Assembly: GCF_008369325.1 (NCBI RefSeq)
Contig: NZ_VOBI01000008.1
Span: forward strand, 124,001 to 188,000
Reading direction: 5' to 3'
DNA: 64,000 nt
DNA from: Pseudomonas sp. ANT_H12B
GTDB lineage: Bacteria; Pseudomonadota; Gammaproteobacteria; Pseudomonadales; Pseudomonadaceae
Under the pieces are notes generated by a model. That model was not told where the DNA came from. It saw nothing but the letters and a program-made list of their open reading frames with translations, and did no database searches. This document shows, one piece after another, positions 8,974 through 18,154 of the stretch. Position 1 is the stretch's first letter. Each line of letters opens with the position of its first letter. The translations under genes were made by a program, and so were the position numbers.

Positions 8974-9932
8974 GATGTCGGAGTCATCAGTCGATAGAAC
9001 TGGAAGAGCTCCGCATGCCCGGGACGCGCCGCAACGCTGGATACCCATCGGAGTTTGAGCGTCTGGGCCAGATAGGACGCAGGGATCAGAACCGGGGTAT
9101 GGCCGAAGACGAGGATCGTGCCGCCGGGCTTCACGCATTGCGCCAGGCTACTGAAAGCTGCCTCTGCGTCGCGTCGGGTCACGACTTCGGCATTGAGAAA
9201 GCGAAGAATCAGTACGTCGCATTGAATCCCTGAGTCGACGACCTCACACGCATCCATCACACAAAACTCGACAGAGGAGGACGCATGACAGCTTTTTGCG
9301 TACTCGATCATCGAGGCTGAACGATCGGATCCCGCACAACGGCAATCAGGCAGTTCACGGGCCAGGTGTGCAATGAACGCGCCGGTTGAACAGGCCGGGT
9401 CATAAATCAGCGTGCCCGGCTTCGATAACGCTTTGAGTAACTCAACGCAATGCTCGCGAAAATGCACTTCGTCGGCATTCAGTTGTGTGGCAAGGGACTC
9501 GCTACCCTGCCAGTAGTCGACGGGGCAGACGGCTTCCTGACCAGAATCGTCGGTCTGGGTAAAGGGGAAGCGAACCTCGCTGTCGGGCCGCATCCGTGCG
9601 GCGTCGAAGGCGGCGACTTTGTCCGCAGGCGTTGCCGTCTGGAAGTAGATCGATACACCTTCGTTACCCCATTGCGACTCGACATGGAGCCCAAATAGCA
9701 TCGAGGGTTTGAGCACACTGCTCAGGTGCCACTGATTGTGTTCGTCACGCTGCAGGACCTTGCGGCCCACCCAGTCGCGGCCACCCACCCGCAGGAAAAA
9801 CACATGATGCAGTCCGTTACCCGCAGGTTCGAGGTAGCGACTGACAGCTCCGGATTGCGTGATAGGGCGGGCCATGCCTTGAGCCAATGCCAGTTCTCGG
9901 GCGTGATTGACTTCTACCTGCGGATTTTTCAT
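8970..9932 (-). CDS. Class I SAM-dependent methyltransferase of the YcaO cassette
   Basis: This is a 320-residue protein with a Rossmann-type methyltransferase domain in its C-terminal half. Motif I is IYDPACSTGAF (about 187-197), followed by an acidic strand end (CAGSDRS) and a post-motif CVKPGGTILVFG. The N-terminal 150 or so residues match no domain I recognise and may bind the peptide substrate. The start ATG overlaps the YcaO stop (ATGA) and its own stop overlaps the hydrolase start, so three enzymes are translated as one coupled unit. Substrate and methylated atom are unknown; the precursor peptide is the obvious candidate by position. Confidence 0.83.
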   Translation of the reverse strand: MKNPQVEVNHARELALAQGMARPITQSGAVSRYLEPAGNGLHHVFFLRVGGRDWVGRKVLQRDEHNQWHLSSVLKPSMLFGLHVESQWGNEGVSIYFQTATPADKVAAFDAARMRPDSEVRFPFTQTDDSGQEAVCPVDYWQGSESLATQLNADEVHFREHCVELLKALSKPGTLIYDPACSTGAFIAHLARELPDCRCAGSDRSASMIEYAKSCHASSSVEFCVMDACEVVDSGIQCDVLILRFLNAEVVTRRDAEAAFSSLAQCVKPGGTILVFGHTPVLIPASYLAQTLKLRWVSSVAARPGHAELFQFYRLMTPTS

Positions 9933-11164
9933 GCACTCACTCCCTGCGGTTTCTTCTCCAGTTGCTGACCCCGTGCTTGCGGAATGACAACGTTGCCGCT
10001 GGAAACAATGAAAAAACGTTCCAGCCCCGGAATCACCACATTGACCAGTGTCGTGCCGAGTTCGGTTTGATTCAGGATCGCCACGCCCAGCGTACGACCG
10101 TGACGCTGAAGGTCTGCAGTCAGTTGGTTGATTTGCTCGGCCAACGGCGTTTCATCGCCTGCATCGGGCAGCACGACCTTGCGTTGCGGCGACAGATGCA
10201 ACAAGGCATGTGGATTGAATTGCAAACAGCGCAACAGACGGGGAAATCGCTGCAAGTGGCGTTGCGCATTCATCAGGTGATGCCGGTACTCGGGCTCCGA
10301 GGCGCCGTGATGCAGTTGCACCAGCTCGGTTAACGCACGCCATGCTCCATGGCGTGCATCCAGGGAACAACCGGTGCCGAACACCCGCAGGTGGGTACCG
10401 GGGGCCATGGAAAAAGCCAGGAAGGTTCGTGCCTTGAACTCATTGCTGATGTCCACCAGCACGATCTCTGTACCGATCTCCCGTTCGGCATCGGCCCACA
10501 AACGACCGACGCTATCGCCCTCGCCGAGACGGGAGACGCGGTGCAGCGGTGGATGGTTTTCATAGTAAAAGTGATTGAGCAAAAATAACGAGACCGCATC
10601 CCGTTCAATGCATTCATTGGCGGCGTGCAACAAAGCTTCGTTGTAATTGGCGCCGATCGCTGTTCCGCTGTTGCTGGAATAGCGCCGCAAGCCATGATAG
10701 TTGGCGGTGTCCTGCTCGAATGTCTGATCGCAAAAATGGGGTGAGCTCAGTGCAATCGGGTATGAAAAGTGGTTTTCGTTAGTTGGGCAAGTATAGGTCC
10801 GGCACGCAATCAACGCGTTGTTCTGGCGAGCAACAAGTTGCTGTACCACGTCATCGCGAAAGATCGTTTGTGCAAAGTATTGTGCATTGACGAAATGCAA
10901 ATCTGCGACCGGAAGTTCGTCCGTCCAATAGTGTTCGAGCGCTTCGTAAAGTGCGCCGAGCCGAGCCTGATCCGGGTAGCCTTTACCGGCACCACGGGCC
11001 TGGAGCCGGGTATTGATACAGCGAAGACTTGCCTGCACCGCAACGATGTCATGGCCGAGGGTGCGGGTGAAGGGTTCAAGCCCCAGGCGATTCAGCTCTG
11101 CGTGGATGCGCAGTAGTGCTTCGTCCGCTGTCAGTTCCCGCTCGGCAATCCTTGTCCTGTTCAT
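9929..11164 (-). CDS. Stand-alone YcaO-domain protein (putative RiPP backbone-modifying enzyme)
   Basis: YcaO proteins use ATP to activate peptide-backbone amides, giving azolines, thioamides or amidines. This one has 411 aa. Family ATP/Mg motifs are visible: GKG (60-62) with E74 and E77, the long motif NEALLHAANECIERDA (E184, E187, R188) and TELVQL (E280, Q283), then PGLE (379-382). The C-terminus (VIPQARGQQLEKKPQGVSA) lacks the PxPxP ending of azoline-forming cyclodehydratases, and no E1/ThiF-like or TfuA partner is encoded nearby. AAGGAAGG precedes the ATG at 11164. It follows a small peptide gene across a hairpin and is coupled to a methyltransferase. The exact reaction cannot be told from sequence. 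Confidence 0.88.
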   Translation of the reverse strand: MNRTRIAERELTADEALLRIHAELNRLGLEPFTRTLGHDIVAVQASLRCINTRLQARGAGKGYPDQARLGALYEALEHYWTDELPVADLHFVNAQYFAQTIFRDDVVQQLVARQNNALIACRTYTCPTNENHFSYPIALSSPHFCDQTFEQDTANYHGLRRYSSNSGTAIGANYNEALLHAANECIERDAVSLFLLNHFYYENHPPLHRVSRLGEGDSVGRLWADAEREIGTEIVLVDISNEFKARTFLAFSMAPGTHLRVFGTGCSLDARHGAWRALTELVQLHHGASEPEYRHHLMNAQRHLQRFPRLLRCLQFNPHALLHLSPQRKVVLPDAGDETPLAEQINQLTADLQRHGRTLGVAILNQTELGTTLVNVVIPGLERFFIVSSGNVVIPQARGQQLEKKPQGVSA

Positions 11165-11182
11165 GGCTTCCTTCCTTAAAAG

Positions 11183-11207
11183 GAACGGGGGATCGAGTCC
11201 CCCGTTC
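11183..11207 (-). terminator. Hairpin between peptide gene and YcaO gene (probable attenuator)
   Basis: A 9 bp perfect stem (GAACGGGGG with CCCCCGTTC, 7-base loop) lies in the 49 bp between the peptide stop and the YcaO start. On the coding strand it is followed by CCTTTTAAGG, only four T residues, so termination is probably partial. Such a hairpin would make more peptide message than enzyme message, and it may also protect the short transcript's 3' end. Confidence 0.6.
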
Positions 11208-11213
11208 GCTGTG

Positions 11214-11345
11214 TTACTCGGCGTCCAGCTCTGCCATTTCTTCTTCGGTCAGTTGCAGTGCTTCGATGTGCTCAGGTGCAAGTGTTTCCTGCTCTTCAAG
11301 TTCAACAACTTTGTTGGCGTTCCAGCCGCTTACCATGTAACCCAT
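11214..11345 (-). CDS. Putative RiPP precursor peptide (43 aa)
   Basis: This short gene opens the YcaO cassette. It encodes 43 residues starting MGYMVSGWNANKVV, followed by a strongly acidic stretch (ELEEQETLAPEHIEAL then QLTEEEMAELDAE). The ATG at 11345 has AAAGAGAA nine bases upstream; a longer frame starting at 11465 is possible but has an implausible N-terminus that overlaps the promoter-like sequence. There is no cysteine, one serine and two threonines. The acidic helical part would be the recognition region, and the polar, aromatic N-terminal 12-14 residues (or a small internal site) the modified part. Precursor role is inferred from size, position and composition; I do not recognise the family. 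Confidence 0.65.
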   Translation of the reverse strand: MGYMVSGWNANKVVELEEQETLAPEHIEALQLTEEEMAELDAE

Positions 11346-11879
11346 TTTTAAGTTCTCTTTGATTAGGAATTGAGCGTGCTGTTTGAAGCACGGGTCGAAT
11401 CTATAAGTTGGCGGTAGCAGGGTCAAAAATGGCGGGATGTTTCTGCTCTTGAGTTTGGCTTGCATAGAAATACGTACAGATCAATTGTCGTTTGAAAATT
11501 TTGATCGATAGGGTGGCCGCATTTCAGTGGCTGAATGCCTCGGGACAGGCGACCTGCGGGGGAGCCAAGAGATAGCCTGTCGGCCGAACGTGCGATTGGA
11601 GAACGGCGATTGAGTCGGAAGGATTACTGGTTAACAAGGTTTTGAGGCGAGCGTGCGTCGGACGGTTCAGCAAAAGGGGGGGACAAAATCACGCTGATGG
11701 ACATCTGCCAACCATTGGATCGCGCGTGCGGTGAGTTTTCCTATAGAGAGCGGAAAACTTTCACACAACATGCCGCAGGTCGCTTATTTGACTGGAGGCG
11801 TCGATCTGTTTTTCGGTCGCAATGCAAAACGGCACCCGAAGGTGCCGTTTGTGTTTTCTACCGAGTGTCGCTTAAGCGA
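11346..11879. other. 534 bp non-coding region upstream of the YcaO cassette
   Basis: No convincing gene is visible. On the minus strand, TTGACC (11421-11426) and TATAGA (11400-11405), 15 bp apart, form a weak promoter candidate for the peptide gene. A hairpin CGTGCT/AGCACG (11375-11392) sits where transcription would start. A perfect inverted repeat AGTTTTCC/GGAAAACT spans 11734-11759, and a terminator lies at 11827-11850. A 64-residue open frame on the plus strand (11697-11891) runs into the nuoN end and terminator and is rejected. Confidence 0.45.
11827..11850. terminator. Terminator downstream of nuoN
   Basis: A 10 bp perfect stem AAACGGCACC/GGTGCCGTTT with a four-base loop lies 30 bp beyond the nuoN stop. 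It carries A and T runs on both sides, so it can work in both directions and ends the nuo transcript before the YcaO cassette. Confidence 0.75.
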
Positions 11880-13343
11880 TCAACCGGCTAACCCCGACTG
11901 TTGAACCAGGATCAGCAGTGGCTGCGGATACAGCCCAAGGAAGAACGCCAGTGCGGCGATGGCCAGCAGCATCACGCCGCCTGCCTTTTGTTCCCAGTGC
12001 AGTTGCGCATCGTGGCGACGCAGGTTTGGTTCGATCAGGTACAGGGTGACCATCACGCGCAGGTAGTAGAAGACGCCGATGGCGCTACCCAGTACCAGGG
12101 AACCGACCAGCCACCATTGCTGCGACTCGACACCGGTAGCGATGATGTAGAACTTGCCGATGAAGCCCGCGGTCAGCGGGATACCGGCCAGGGACAGCAT
12201 CATCACAGTCATTACGGCGGTCAGGTACGGACGGCGCCAGAACAGGCCGCGATACTCGTACAGGGCATCCGCATCACGACCGTTGTACGGCGAGGACATC
12301 AGCGTGATAACACCGAACGCGCCGAGGCTGGTGATCACGTAGGTGACCAGGTACACGCCGATGGCTTCCACGGCCAGACCCTTGCTCGCCACCAGGGCGA
12401 TCAGCAGGTAACCGAAGTGCGCGATGGACGAGTAACCCAGCAGACGCTTGAGGTTGCTCTGGGTCAGTGCCAGCAGGTTACCGAACAGGATCGACGCAAT
12501 GGCGATGATGGTCAGCACGTCGCTCAGTACACCGCTGCTCGCCGCTGGCGAGATCTGGAACAGACGCACCATCACCGCGAACACCGCGACTTTGGACGCG
12601 GTGGCCAGGAATGCGGCCACCGGTGCCGGAGCACCTTCGTAAACGTCCGGGGTCCAGAGGTGGAACGGTACCAGCGACAGCTTGAACGCCAGACCGATCA
12701 GCATCATGCCCAGGCCCAGTTGCGCCAGCGAGCTTGGCAGGCCGGTGGCCGCGAGGGCCTGGCCGATACCGACGAAGCTCAGGCTGCCGGAGTCGGCGTA
12801 GAGCAGGGCCATGCCGAACAACAGGAACGCGGAACCGGCGGCCGACAGCACCATGTACTTGATACCGGCTTCCAGCGAACGCTTGTTGAAGAAGGCATAC
12901 GCGACCAGACCGTAGACCGGTACCGAGAGCAGTTCCAGACCGATGAACAACCCGGCCAGGTGCTGCGCGCTGACCAGTACCAGGCCACCGGCGGCGGCCA
13001 TCAGGATCAGCAGGTAAAGTTCTTCACGGTTGCCCGGGTAACCCGAGCCGCCATCGCCGAGGTAGGCGTGGGCAAGGGTTACACAAGCGAGGGTGGCGAC
13101 CAGGATCAGCGCCATGTACAAGCAAGCGAAGGTGTCGATCTGCAGCAGTGGAGTCACGGCCAGAGGCGCGACTTTCAGGGCTGGCAGGATCGACAGCAAC
13201 GCCAGGTTAAGACCCGCCACGGAAATCAGGAAGGTCTGCGAGTGGTTGCGGCGCCAGGCGATTGCCAGCATCACCACGATGATCGTGGCGCTGGTGATCA
13301 ACAACGGCGCAAGCGCGATAAAGTGTTGAGTCGTGAATTCCAT
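11880..13343 (-). CDS. nuoN: NADH-quinone oxidoreductase subunit N
   Basis: Proton-pumping membrane subunit of respiratory complex I, 487 aa, with about fourteen hydrophobic segments, related to Mrp-type antiporters. Family hallmarks include the conserved LLSVPVYGL region and the [13 protein letters not shown] motif. The start is the ATG at 13343 ([11 protein letters not shown]); an upstream extension overlaps nuoM and is rejected. It is the last gene of the nuo operon, 7 bp after nuoM, and is followed by a terminator. Confidence 0.97.
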   Translation of the reverse strand: MEFTTQHFIALAPLLITSATIIVVMLAIAWRRNHSQTFLISVAGLNLALLSILPALKVAPLAVTPLLQIDTFACLYMALILVATLACVTLAHAYLGDGGSGYPGNREELYLLILMAAAGGLVLVSAQHLAGLFIGLELLSVPVYGLVAYAFFNKRSLEAGIKYMVLSAAGSAFLLFGMALLYADSGSLSFVGIGQALAATGLPSSLAQLGLGMMLIGLAFKLSLVPFHLWTPDVYEGAPAPVAAFLATASKVAVFAVMVRLFQISPAASSGVLSDVLTIIAIASILFGNLLALTQSNLKRLLGYSSIAHFGYLLIALVASKGLAVEAIGVYLVTYVITSLGAFGVITLMSSPYNGRDADALYEYRGLFWRRPYLTAVMTVMMLSLAGIPLTAGFIGKFYIIATGVESQQWWLVGSLVLGSAIGVFYYLRVMVTLYLIEPNLRRHDAQLHWEQKAGGVMLLAIAALAFFLGLYPQPLLILVQQSGLAG

Positions 13344-13350
13344 AGCGCTC

Positions 13351-14883
13351 TTACCGGGCCGAAGCGAGTTGAGTGAAGGCGGTGCCGAGCCATTGCTGCA
13401 CGCCATGCATCGTCGCAGCAGAGGTGTCGAGGAACGGTTGCGGGTACACGCCGATGTAAATCAGCAGCGCCGCAAGCCCAACCACCATGATCAGTTCGCG
13501 ACCGTCCATGCCATGCATGACCGCGTCCGATTTCGACGGGCCGAAGTAGGCACGGTGGATCATGATCAGCGAGTAAACCGAACCGAACACCAGACCCGAC
13601 GTCGCGATGATGGTGATCCATGGCGCAGCGGGGAACGTGCCGATCAGGATCAGGAACTCACCGACGAAGTTACCGGTACCCGGCAAGCCCAGAGACGCGG
13701 CTGCAAAGAACAGGCTGAGGGCCGGCAGGTAAGCGATCTTCGACCACAGGCCACCCATTTCACGCATGTCGCGGGTGTGGGTGCGTTCGTACAACTGACC
13801 ACTCAAGATAAAGAGTGCCGCGGCCGACAGACCGTGTGCCAGCATCTGCATCACCGCGCCCTGCAGCGCCAGTTGGCTGCCGGAGTAGATGCCGATCAAC
13901 ACGAAGCCCATGTGGGAAACGGAGGAGTAGGCAATCAGGCGCTTGATGTCGGTTTGGGCGAAGGCCAGGAACGCACCGTAGAAGATCCCGATCAGACCGA
14001 GGGTCATGGCGATCGGCGCAAACTCGGCCGAGGCATTCGGGAACAGCGGCAGGGCGAAACGCAGCAGACCGTAAGCCGCCGTCTTCAACAAGATACCGGC
14101 CAGGTCGACCGAACCCGCCGTCGGCGCCTGGGCGTGAGCATCAGGCAACCAGGAGTGGAACGGCACGACGGGCAGCTTCACCGCGAAGGCGATGAAGAAG
14201 CCGAGCATCAAAATGTACTCGGTGGTCAGCGACATCTTGGTTTTCAACAGATCGGCGTAGTTGAAGGTAATCACGCCGGTGTCGTTGAAGTTGACCAGTA
14301 CCAGACCCAGGATCGCCACCAGCATGATCAGGCCGGAAGCCTGAGTGAAGATGAAGAACTTGGTCGCCGCGTAGATCCGGGTTTTCTTGCCGTCCGAAGA
14401 ACTGTGACCCCAGAGCGCGATGAGGAAGTACATCGGCACCAGCATCATTTCCCAGAAGAAGAAGAACATGAACAGGTCGAGGGCGAGGAACACGCCGATG
14501 ACACCGCCCAGGATCCACATCAGGTTCAAGTGGAAGAAGCCAACGTGACGCTGGATCTCTTTCCACGAGCAGAGTACCGAGAGGATACCCAGCAGACCGG
14601 TCAGCAGGATCATCAACAGTGACAGGCCGTCGAGGGCCAGGTGCACGCTGATGCCGAAGCGCTCGATCCAGATGTGCTTGAACTCAAGCACCCAGGTCGG
14701 ATCGGCGCCAGGGGCCGGAGCAAATGAATAATCACCGTGGGCCCACAGCCAGAGGCCGAGTGCGAGTTCCAGGGTCATGGTCAACAGCGCAATCCAGCGG
14801 GGGAGGGTAGCGCCGAAGCGCTCACCCATCCAGCACAGCAGGCCGCCGATGAAGGGGATCAGGATTAGCCAAGGCAGAATCAT
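13351..14883 (-). CDS. nuoM: NADH-quinone oxidoreductase subunit M
   Basis: Antiporter-like proton channel subunit of complex I, 510 aa, almost entirely membrane embedded. It begins [16 protein letters not shown] and carries the conserved [17 protein letters not shown] segment and the [15 protein letters not shown] helix with its buried glutamate. Length matches the family. It lies between nuoL and nuoN in the operon. Confidence 0.98.
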   Translation of the reverse strand: MILPWLILIPFIGGLLCWMGERFGATLPRWIALLTMTLELALGLWLWAHGDYSFAPAPGADPTWVLEFKHIWIERFGISVHLALDGLSLLMILLTGLLGILSVLCSWKEIQRHVGFFHLNLMWILGGVIGVFLALDLFMFFFFWEMMLVPMYFLIALWGHSSSDGKKTRIYAATKFFIFTQASGLIMLVAILGLVLVNFNDTGVITFNYADLLKTKMSLTTEYILMLGFFIAFAVKLPVVPFHSWLPDAHAQAPTAGSVDLAGILLKTAAYGLLRFALPLFPNASAEFAPIAMTLGLIGIFYGAFLAFAQTDIKRLIAYSSVSHMGFVLIGIYSGSQLALQGAVMQMLAHGLSAAALFILSGQLYERTHTRDMREMGGLWSKIAYLPALSLFFAAASLGLPGTGNFVGEFLILIGTFPAAPWITIIATSGLVFGSVYSLIMIHRAYFGPSKSDAVMHGMDGRELIMVVGLAALLIYIGVYPQPFLDTSAATMHGVQQWLGTAFTQLASAR

Positions 14884-14922
14884 GACGGGCTCAATTCCTT
14901 TCGCAAGTTCGCAAGGTTCATA

Positions 14923-16776
14923 TCAGACCGCTACCAGCACGATGGCGCCGATGACCAGCACGGAGCCGGCTGCCATCGATGCCGCGTACCAACGCAGTTG
15001 ACCGGTTTCGGTACGGCTCAGGGCGGTGTGGCCGCCTTTGGCCATACGCGGGATCAGACCGATGGTCTGGTCGAGCGGGTCTTTGCGCAGTGCGTGGCTG
15101 ATCGCAAGGTATGGCTTGACGAACAGTTTGTCGTAGATCCAGTCGAAGCCCCAGGCAGCGAACCACCAGGCCGAAAGGAAGCGGCCGATGCCGCTGTTGG
15201 CGATTGCAGTGACGAAACGACGCTTGCCGAGGAACAGCAGCGCGGCCAGCAGGATACCGGCCAGGGCGATGGCGCCCGAAGCGATTTCCAGACTGTGCTT
15301 GGCGTCGCCGCCAGCATGGCCGACGCTTTCCGGCAGCACACCGTGCAGCGGTGGAACGATCATCGCGCCAATGGCGGTAGACAATACGATCAGCACCGAC
15401 AGTGGCAGCCAGTGAGCGATGCCGTGACCGGCGTGCGCTTCGGTCTTCACTTCACCATGGAACGCGATGAAGATCAGGCGGAAGGTGTACAGCGACGTCA
15501 TGAACGCGCCGACCAGACCTGCGTACAGCAGACCGTGGTTGCCGCTGGCGAACGCTTCCCAGAGGATTTCGTCCTTGGAGTAGAAGCCCGCGGTGACCAG
15601 TGGCAGGGCTGACAGAGCCGCGCCGCCGACGATGAAGCTGGCGTAGGCCAGTGGCAGTTTTTTCCACAGGCCGCCCATCTTGAAGATGTTCTGCTCGTGG
15701 TGGCAGGCAACGATCACCGCACCGGACGCAAGGAACAGCAGCGCCTTGAAGAAGGCGTGGGTCATCAGGTGGAAGATCGCGCCATCCCATGCACCAACGC
15801 CCAACGCCAGGAACATGTAGCCGATCTGGCTCATGGTCGAGTAGGCGAGGATACGTTTGATGTCGGTCTGGACCAGTGCGGCAAAACCGGCCAGCACCAG
15901 GGTCACGCCGCCAACGATGCCAACCAGGTGCAGGATGTCCGGCGCCAGGGTGAACAGGCCGTGAGTACGGGCGATCAGGTAGACACCGGCGGTCACCATG
16001 GTTGCGGCGTGGATCAGTGCCGAAACCGGAGTAGGACCGGCCATCGCGTCCGCCAGCCAGGTTTGCAGCGGCAGTTGCGCGGATTTACCGACAGCGCCGC
16101 CCAGCAGCATCAGGGTCGCCATGACCATCCAGAAGTCGCCGGCCTGGAATTTCTGCGGTGCCAGCACCAGCAGTTCCTGGATGTTCAGCGTGCCCAGTTG
16201 CGCGAACAGGATGAACAGGCCGATGGCCATGAACACGTCGCCGATCCGGGTGACGATGAAGGCTTTGAGTGCCGCGTTACCGTTGTTGCGGTTGCTGTAG
16301 TAGAAACCGATCAACAGGTACGAGCACAGGCCCACGCCTTCCCAACCGAAGTACAGGAACAACAGGTTATCGCCCAGCACCAGGAACAGCATGCTGGCGA
16401 TAAACAGGTTGGTGTAGGCGAAGAAGCGCGAGTAACCGGCTTCACCGCGCATGTACCAGGACGCGAACAGGTGGATCAGGAAGCCGACGCCGACAACCAC
16501 GCCGAGCATGGTCACGGACAGACCATCCAGATACAGCGCGAAGTTCGGCGTAAAGCCTTCCACCGCCATCCACTGCCACAACACCTGGGTGTAGTGACCG
16601 CCTTCAGGTGGCGCGACGTTGAATTGCCAGATCACATAAGCCGTGACGATGGCCGACAAGCCGATGGAACCGACGCCAATCAGCGCCGACAGGTTTTCCG
16701 AGAAGCGGCCGCGTGAGAACGACAGCAGCAGGAAACCTATGAGAGGGAATACGAAAGTCAGATAGAGAAGATTCAT
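14923..16776 (-). CDS. nuoL: NADH-quinone oxidoreductase subunit L
   Basis: The distal proton-channel subunit of complex I, 617 aa. It shows the family motif [27 protein letters not shown] (split as [16 protein letters not shown] then [11 protein letters not shown]) and a long C-terminal amphipathic region used as the lateral helix. The ATG at 16776 overlaps the nuoK stop, so the two are translationally coupled. Confidence 0.98.
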   Translation of the reverse strand: MNLLYLTFVFPLIGFLLLSFSRGRFSENLSALIGVGSIGLSAIVTAYVIWQFNVAPPEGGHYTQVLWQWMAVEGFTPNFALYLDGLSVTMLGVVVGVGFLIHLFASWYMRGEAGYSRFFAYTNLFIASMLFLVLGDNLLFLYFGWEGVGLCSYLLIGFYYSNRNNGNAALKAFIVTRIGDVFMAIGLFILFAQLGTLNIQELLVLAPQKFQAGDFWMVMATLMLLGGAVGKSAQLPLQTWLADAMAGPTPVSALIHAATMVTAGVYLIARTHGLFTLAPDILHLVGIVGGVTLVLAGFAALVQTDIKRILAYSTMSQIGYMFLALGVGAWDGAIFHLMTHAFFKALLFLASGAVIVACHHEQNIFKMGGLWKKLPLAYASFIVGGAALSALPLVTAGFYSKDEILWEAFASGNHGLLYAGLVGAFMTSLYTFRLIFIAFHGEVKTEAHAGHGIAHWLPLSVLIVLSTAIGAMIVPPLHGVLPESVGHAGGDAKHSLEIASGAIALAGILLAALLFLGKRRFVTAIANSGIGRFLSAWWFAAWGFDWIYDKLFVKPYLAISHALRKDPLDQTIGLIPRMAKGGHTALSRTETGQLRWYAASMAAGSVLVIGAIVLVAV

Positions 16777-17081
16777 CCGCGCATCTCGCTGGCAGCGTCG
16801 ATATCGAGAGTGTGGAAGCGGCGATACAGCTGCAACAGAATCGCCAGGCCAATACTGGCCTCGGCGGCTGCCAGGCTGATCACCAGGATGAACATGATCT
16901 GTCCATCCGGCTGACCCCAGCGGCTACCGGCGACGATGAAGGCCAAAGCGGAGGCATTCATCATGATCTCCAGGCTCATCAGCACGAAGAGAATGTTGCG
17001 GCGGACCATCAGACCGACCAGACCGAGGCAGAACAAGATGCCGGCGACCGCCAGACCATGCTCCAAAGGGATAGCAGGCAT
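16773..17081 (-). CDS. nuoK: NADH-quinone oxidoreductase subunit K
   Basis: Small membrane subunit of complex I, 102 aa with three transmembrane helices and the conserved glutamate-bearing segment [11 protein letters not shown]. The ribosome site AAGGAG decides the start: it lies only two bases from the ATG at 17087 but eight from the ATG at 17081, giving [14 protein letters not shown], the usual family N-terminus. The stop overlaps nuoL. Confidence 0.96.
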   Translation of the reverse strand: MPAIPLEHGLAVAGILFCLGLVGLMVRRNILFVLMSLEIMMNASALAFIVAGSRWGQPDGQIMFILVISLAAAEASIGLAILLQLYRRFHTLDIDAASEMRG

Positions 17082-17083
17082 CG

Positions 17084-17587
17084 TCATTGCTCCTTGGCTT
17101 CGTTGCGGCCCAAGTGGAACGCCGTGACGGCTGCAGCAAGCAGCAGCATCGAGGCGAGTTCGACCACCAGCAGATAAGGACCGAACAGGCTGATGCCCAC
17201 GGCCTTGGCGTCTACGGTGGTGTGGCCGATGGCCTGACCGCTGGCGTCGCTGAACAACACGTACAGCAGTTCAACCAGCAGCAGGGTGCCGAGTGCAACC
17301 GGGCCGAGCCAGATGCCGGGCTTGAGCCACACGCGCTCTTGCTGAACCGAGGCCGGGCCCAGGTTCAGCATCATCACCACGAACACGAACAGCACCATGA
17401 TGGCGCCAGCGTAGGCGATCACTTCCAGTACACCGGCAAACGGTGCGCCGAGGGCAAAAAACGTCATGGCCACGGCGATCAGCGAAATGATCAGGTAGAG
17501 CAGGGCGTGCACGGGGTTGGTGTTGGTGATCACGCGAAGCGTGGACACAACCGCGATACCCGATGCGAAATAGAAAGCGAATTCCAT
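17084..17587 (-). CDS. nuoJ: NADH-quinone oxidoreductase subunit J
   Basis: Membrane subunit of complex I at the base of the proton path, 167 aa with five hydrophobic segments ([15 protein letters not shown] at the start). It has the conserved [19 protein letters not shown] helix, whose pi-bulge region is central to coupling. It lies 9 bp after nuoI and ends next to nuoK. Confidence 0.97.
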   Translation of the reverse strand: MEFAFYFASGIAVVSTLRVITNTNPVHALLYLIISLIAVAMTFFALGAPFAGVLEVIAYAGAIMVLFVFVVMMLNLGPASVQQERVWLKPGIWLGPVALGTLLLVELLYVLFSDASGQAIGHTTVDAKAVGISLFGPYLLVVELASMLLLAAAVTAFHLGRNEAKEQ

Positions 17588-17596
17588 CTTTCTTCC

Positions 17597-18142
17597 TTAA
17601 GGCAGCAAGCTCTTCACGTTGATCGGCTGGGCTTCATTCTGCGCGGAGCCTTTCGGCTTCCCGGCAATCGCCATACCTGCAACACGATAGAAGTTGTAAT
17701 CAGGGTTTTTGCCGGGGCCGGAGATCAGCAGATCTTCTTTCTCGTACACCAGGTCCTGACGTTTGAACTCGGCCATCTCGAAATCCGGTGTCAGCTGGAT
17801 CGCGGTGGTCGGGCAGGCTTCCTCGCAGAGGCCGCAGAAAATGCAGCGCGAGAAGTTGATACGGAAAAACTCCGGGTACCAGCGACCGTCATCGGTTTCA
17901 GCTTTCTGCAGAGAGATGCAACCGACCGGGCACGCCACGGCGCATAGGTTGCAGGCTACACAACGCTCTTCGCCGTCGGGGTCGCGGGTCAGCACGATAC
18001 GGCCACGGAAGCGCGGCGGCAGGTACACCGCCTCTTCCGGGTACTGCAGCGTGTCGCGCTTGCGGAAGGCGTGGCCGAAGATCATCACCAGGCTGCGAAG
18101 CTGGGTGAAGAAGCCATGCACGATGTCAAATATGTACTTCAT
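17597..18142 (-). CDS. nuoI: NADH-quinone oxidoreductase subunit I (2x[4Fe-4S])
   Basis: Ferredoxin-like subunit of the complex I connecting arm, 181 aa. Two classical four-cysteine motifs bind clusters N6a and N6b: [12 protein letters not shown] and [12 protein letters not shown]. The N-terminus ([15 protein letters not shown]) forms the membrane-lying helices. It sits between nuoH and nuoJ, 12 bp after nuoH. Confidence 0.98.
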   Translation of the reverse strand: MKYIFDIVHGFFTQLRSLVMIFGHAFRKRDTLQYPEEAVYLPPRFRGRIVLTRDPDGEERCVACNLCAVACPVGCISLQKAETDDGRWYPEFFRINFSRCIFCGLCEEACPTTAIQLTPDFEMAEFKRQDLVYEKEDLLISGPGKNPDYNFYRVAGMAIAGKPKGSAQNEAQPINVKSLLP

Positions 18143-18154
18143 GATTCTCTATCC

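Noticed and set aside
11702..11704. Second possible short peptide gene (26 residues, minus strand from 11704)
   Set aside because: Poor ribosome site and a Pro/Ser-rich composition unrelated to the acidic peptide; nothing ties it to the YcaO genes.
11697..11891. 64-residue plus-strand open frame near the nuoN end
   Set aside because: It runs through the terminator and into nuoN on the opposite strand, has no ribosome site, and its composition is not protein-like.
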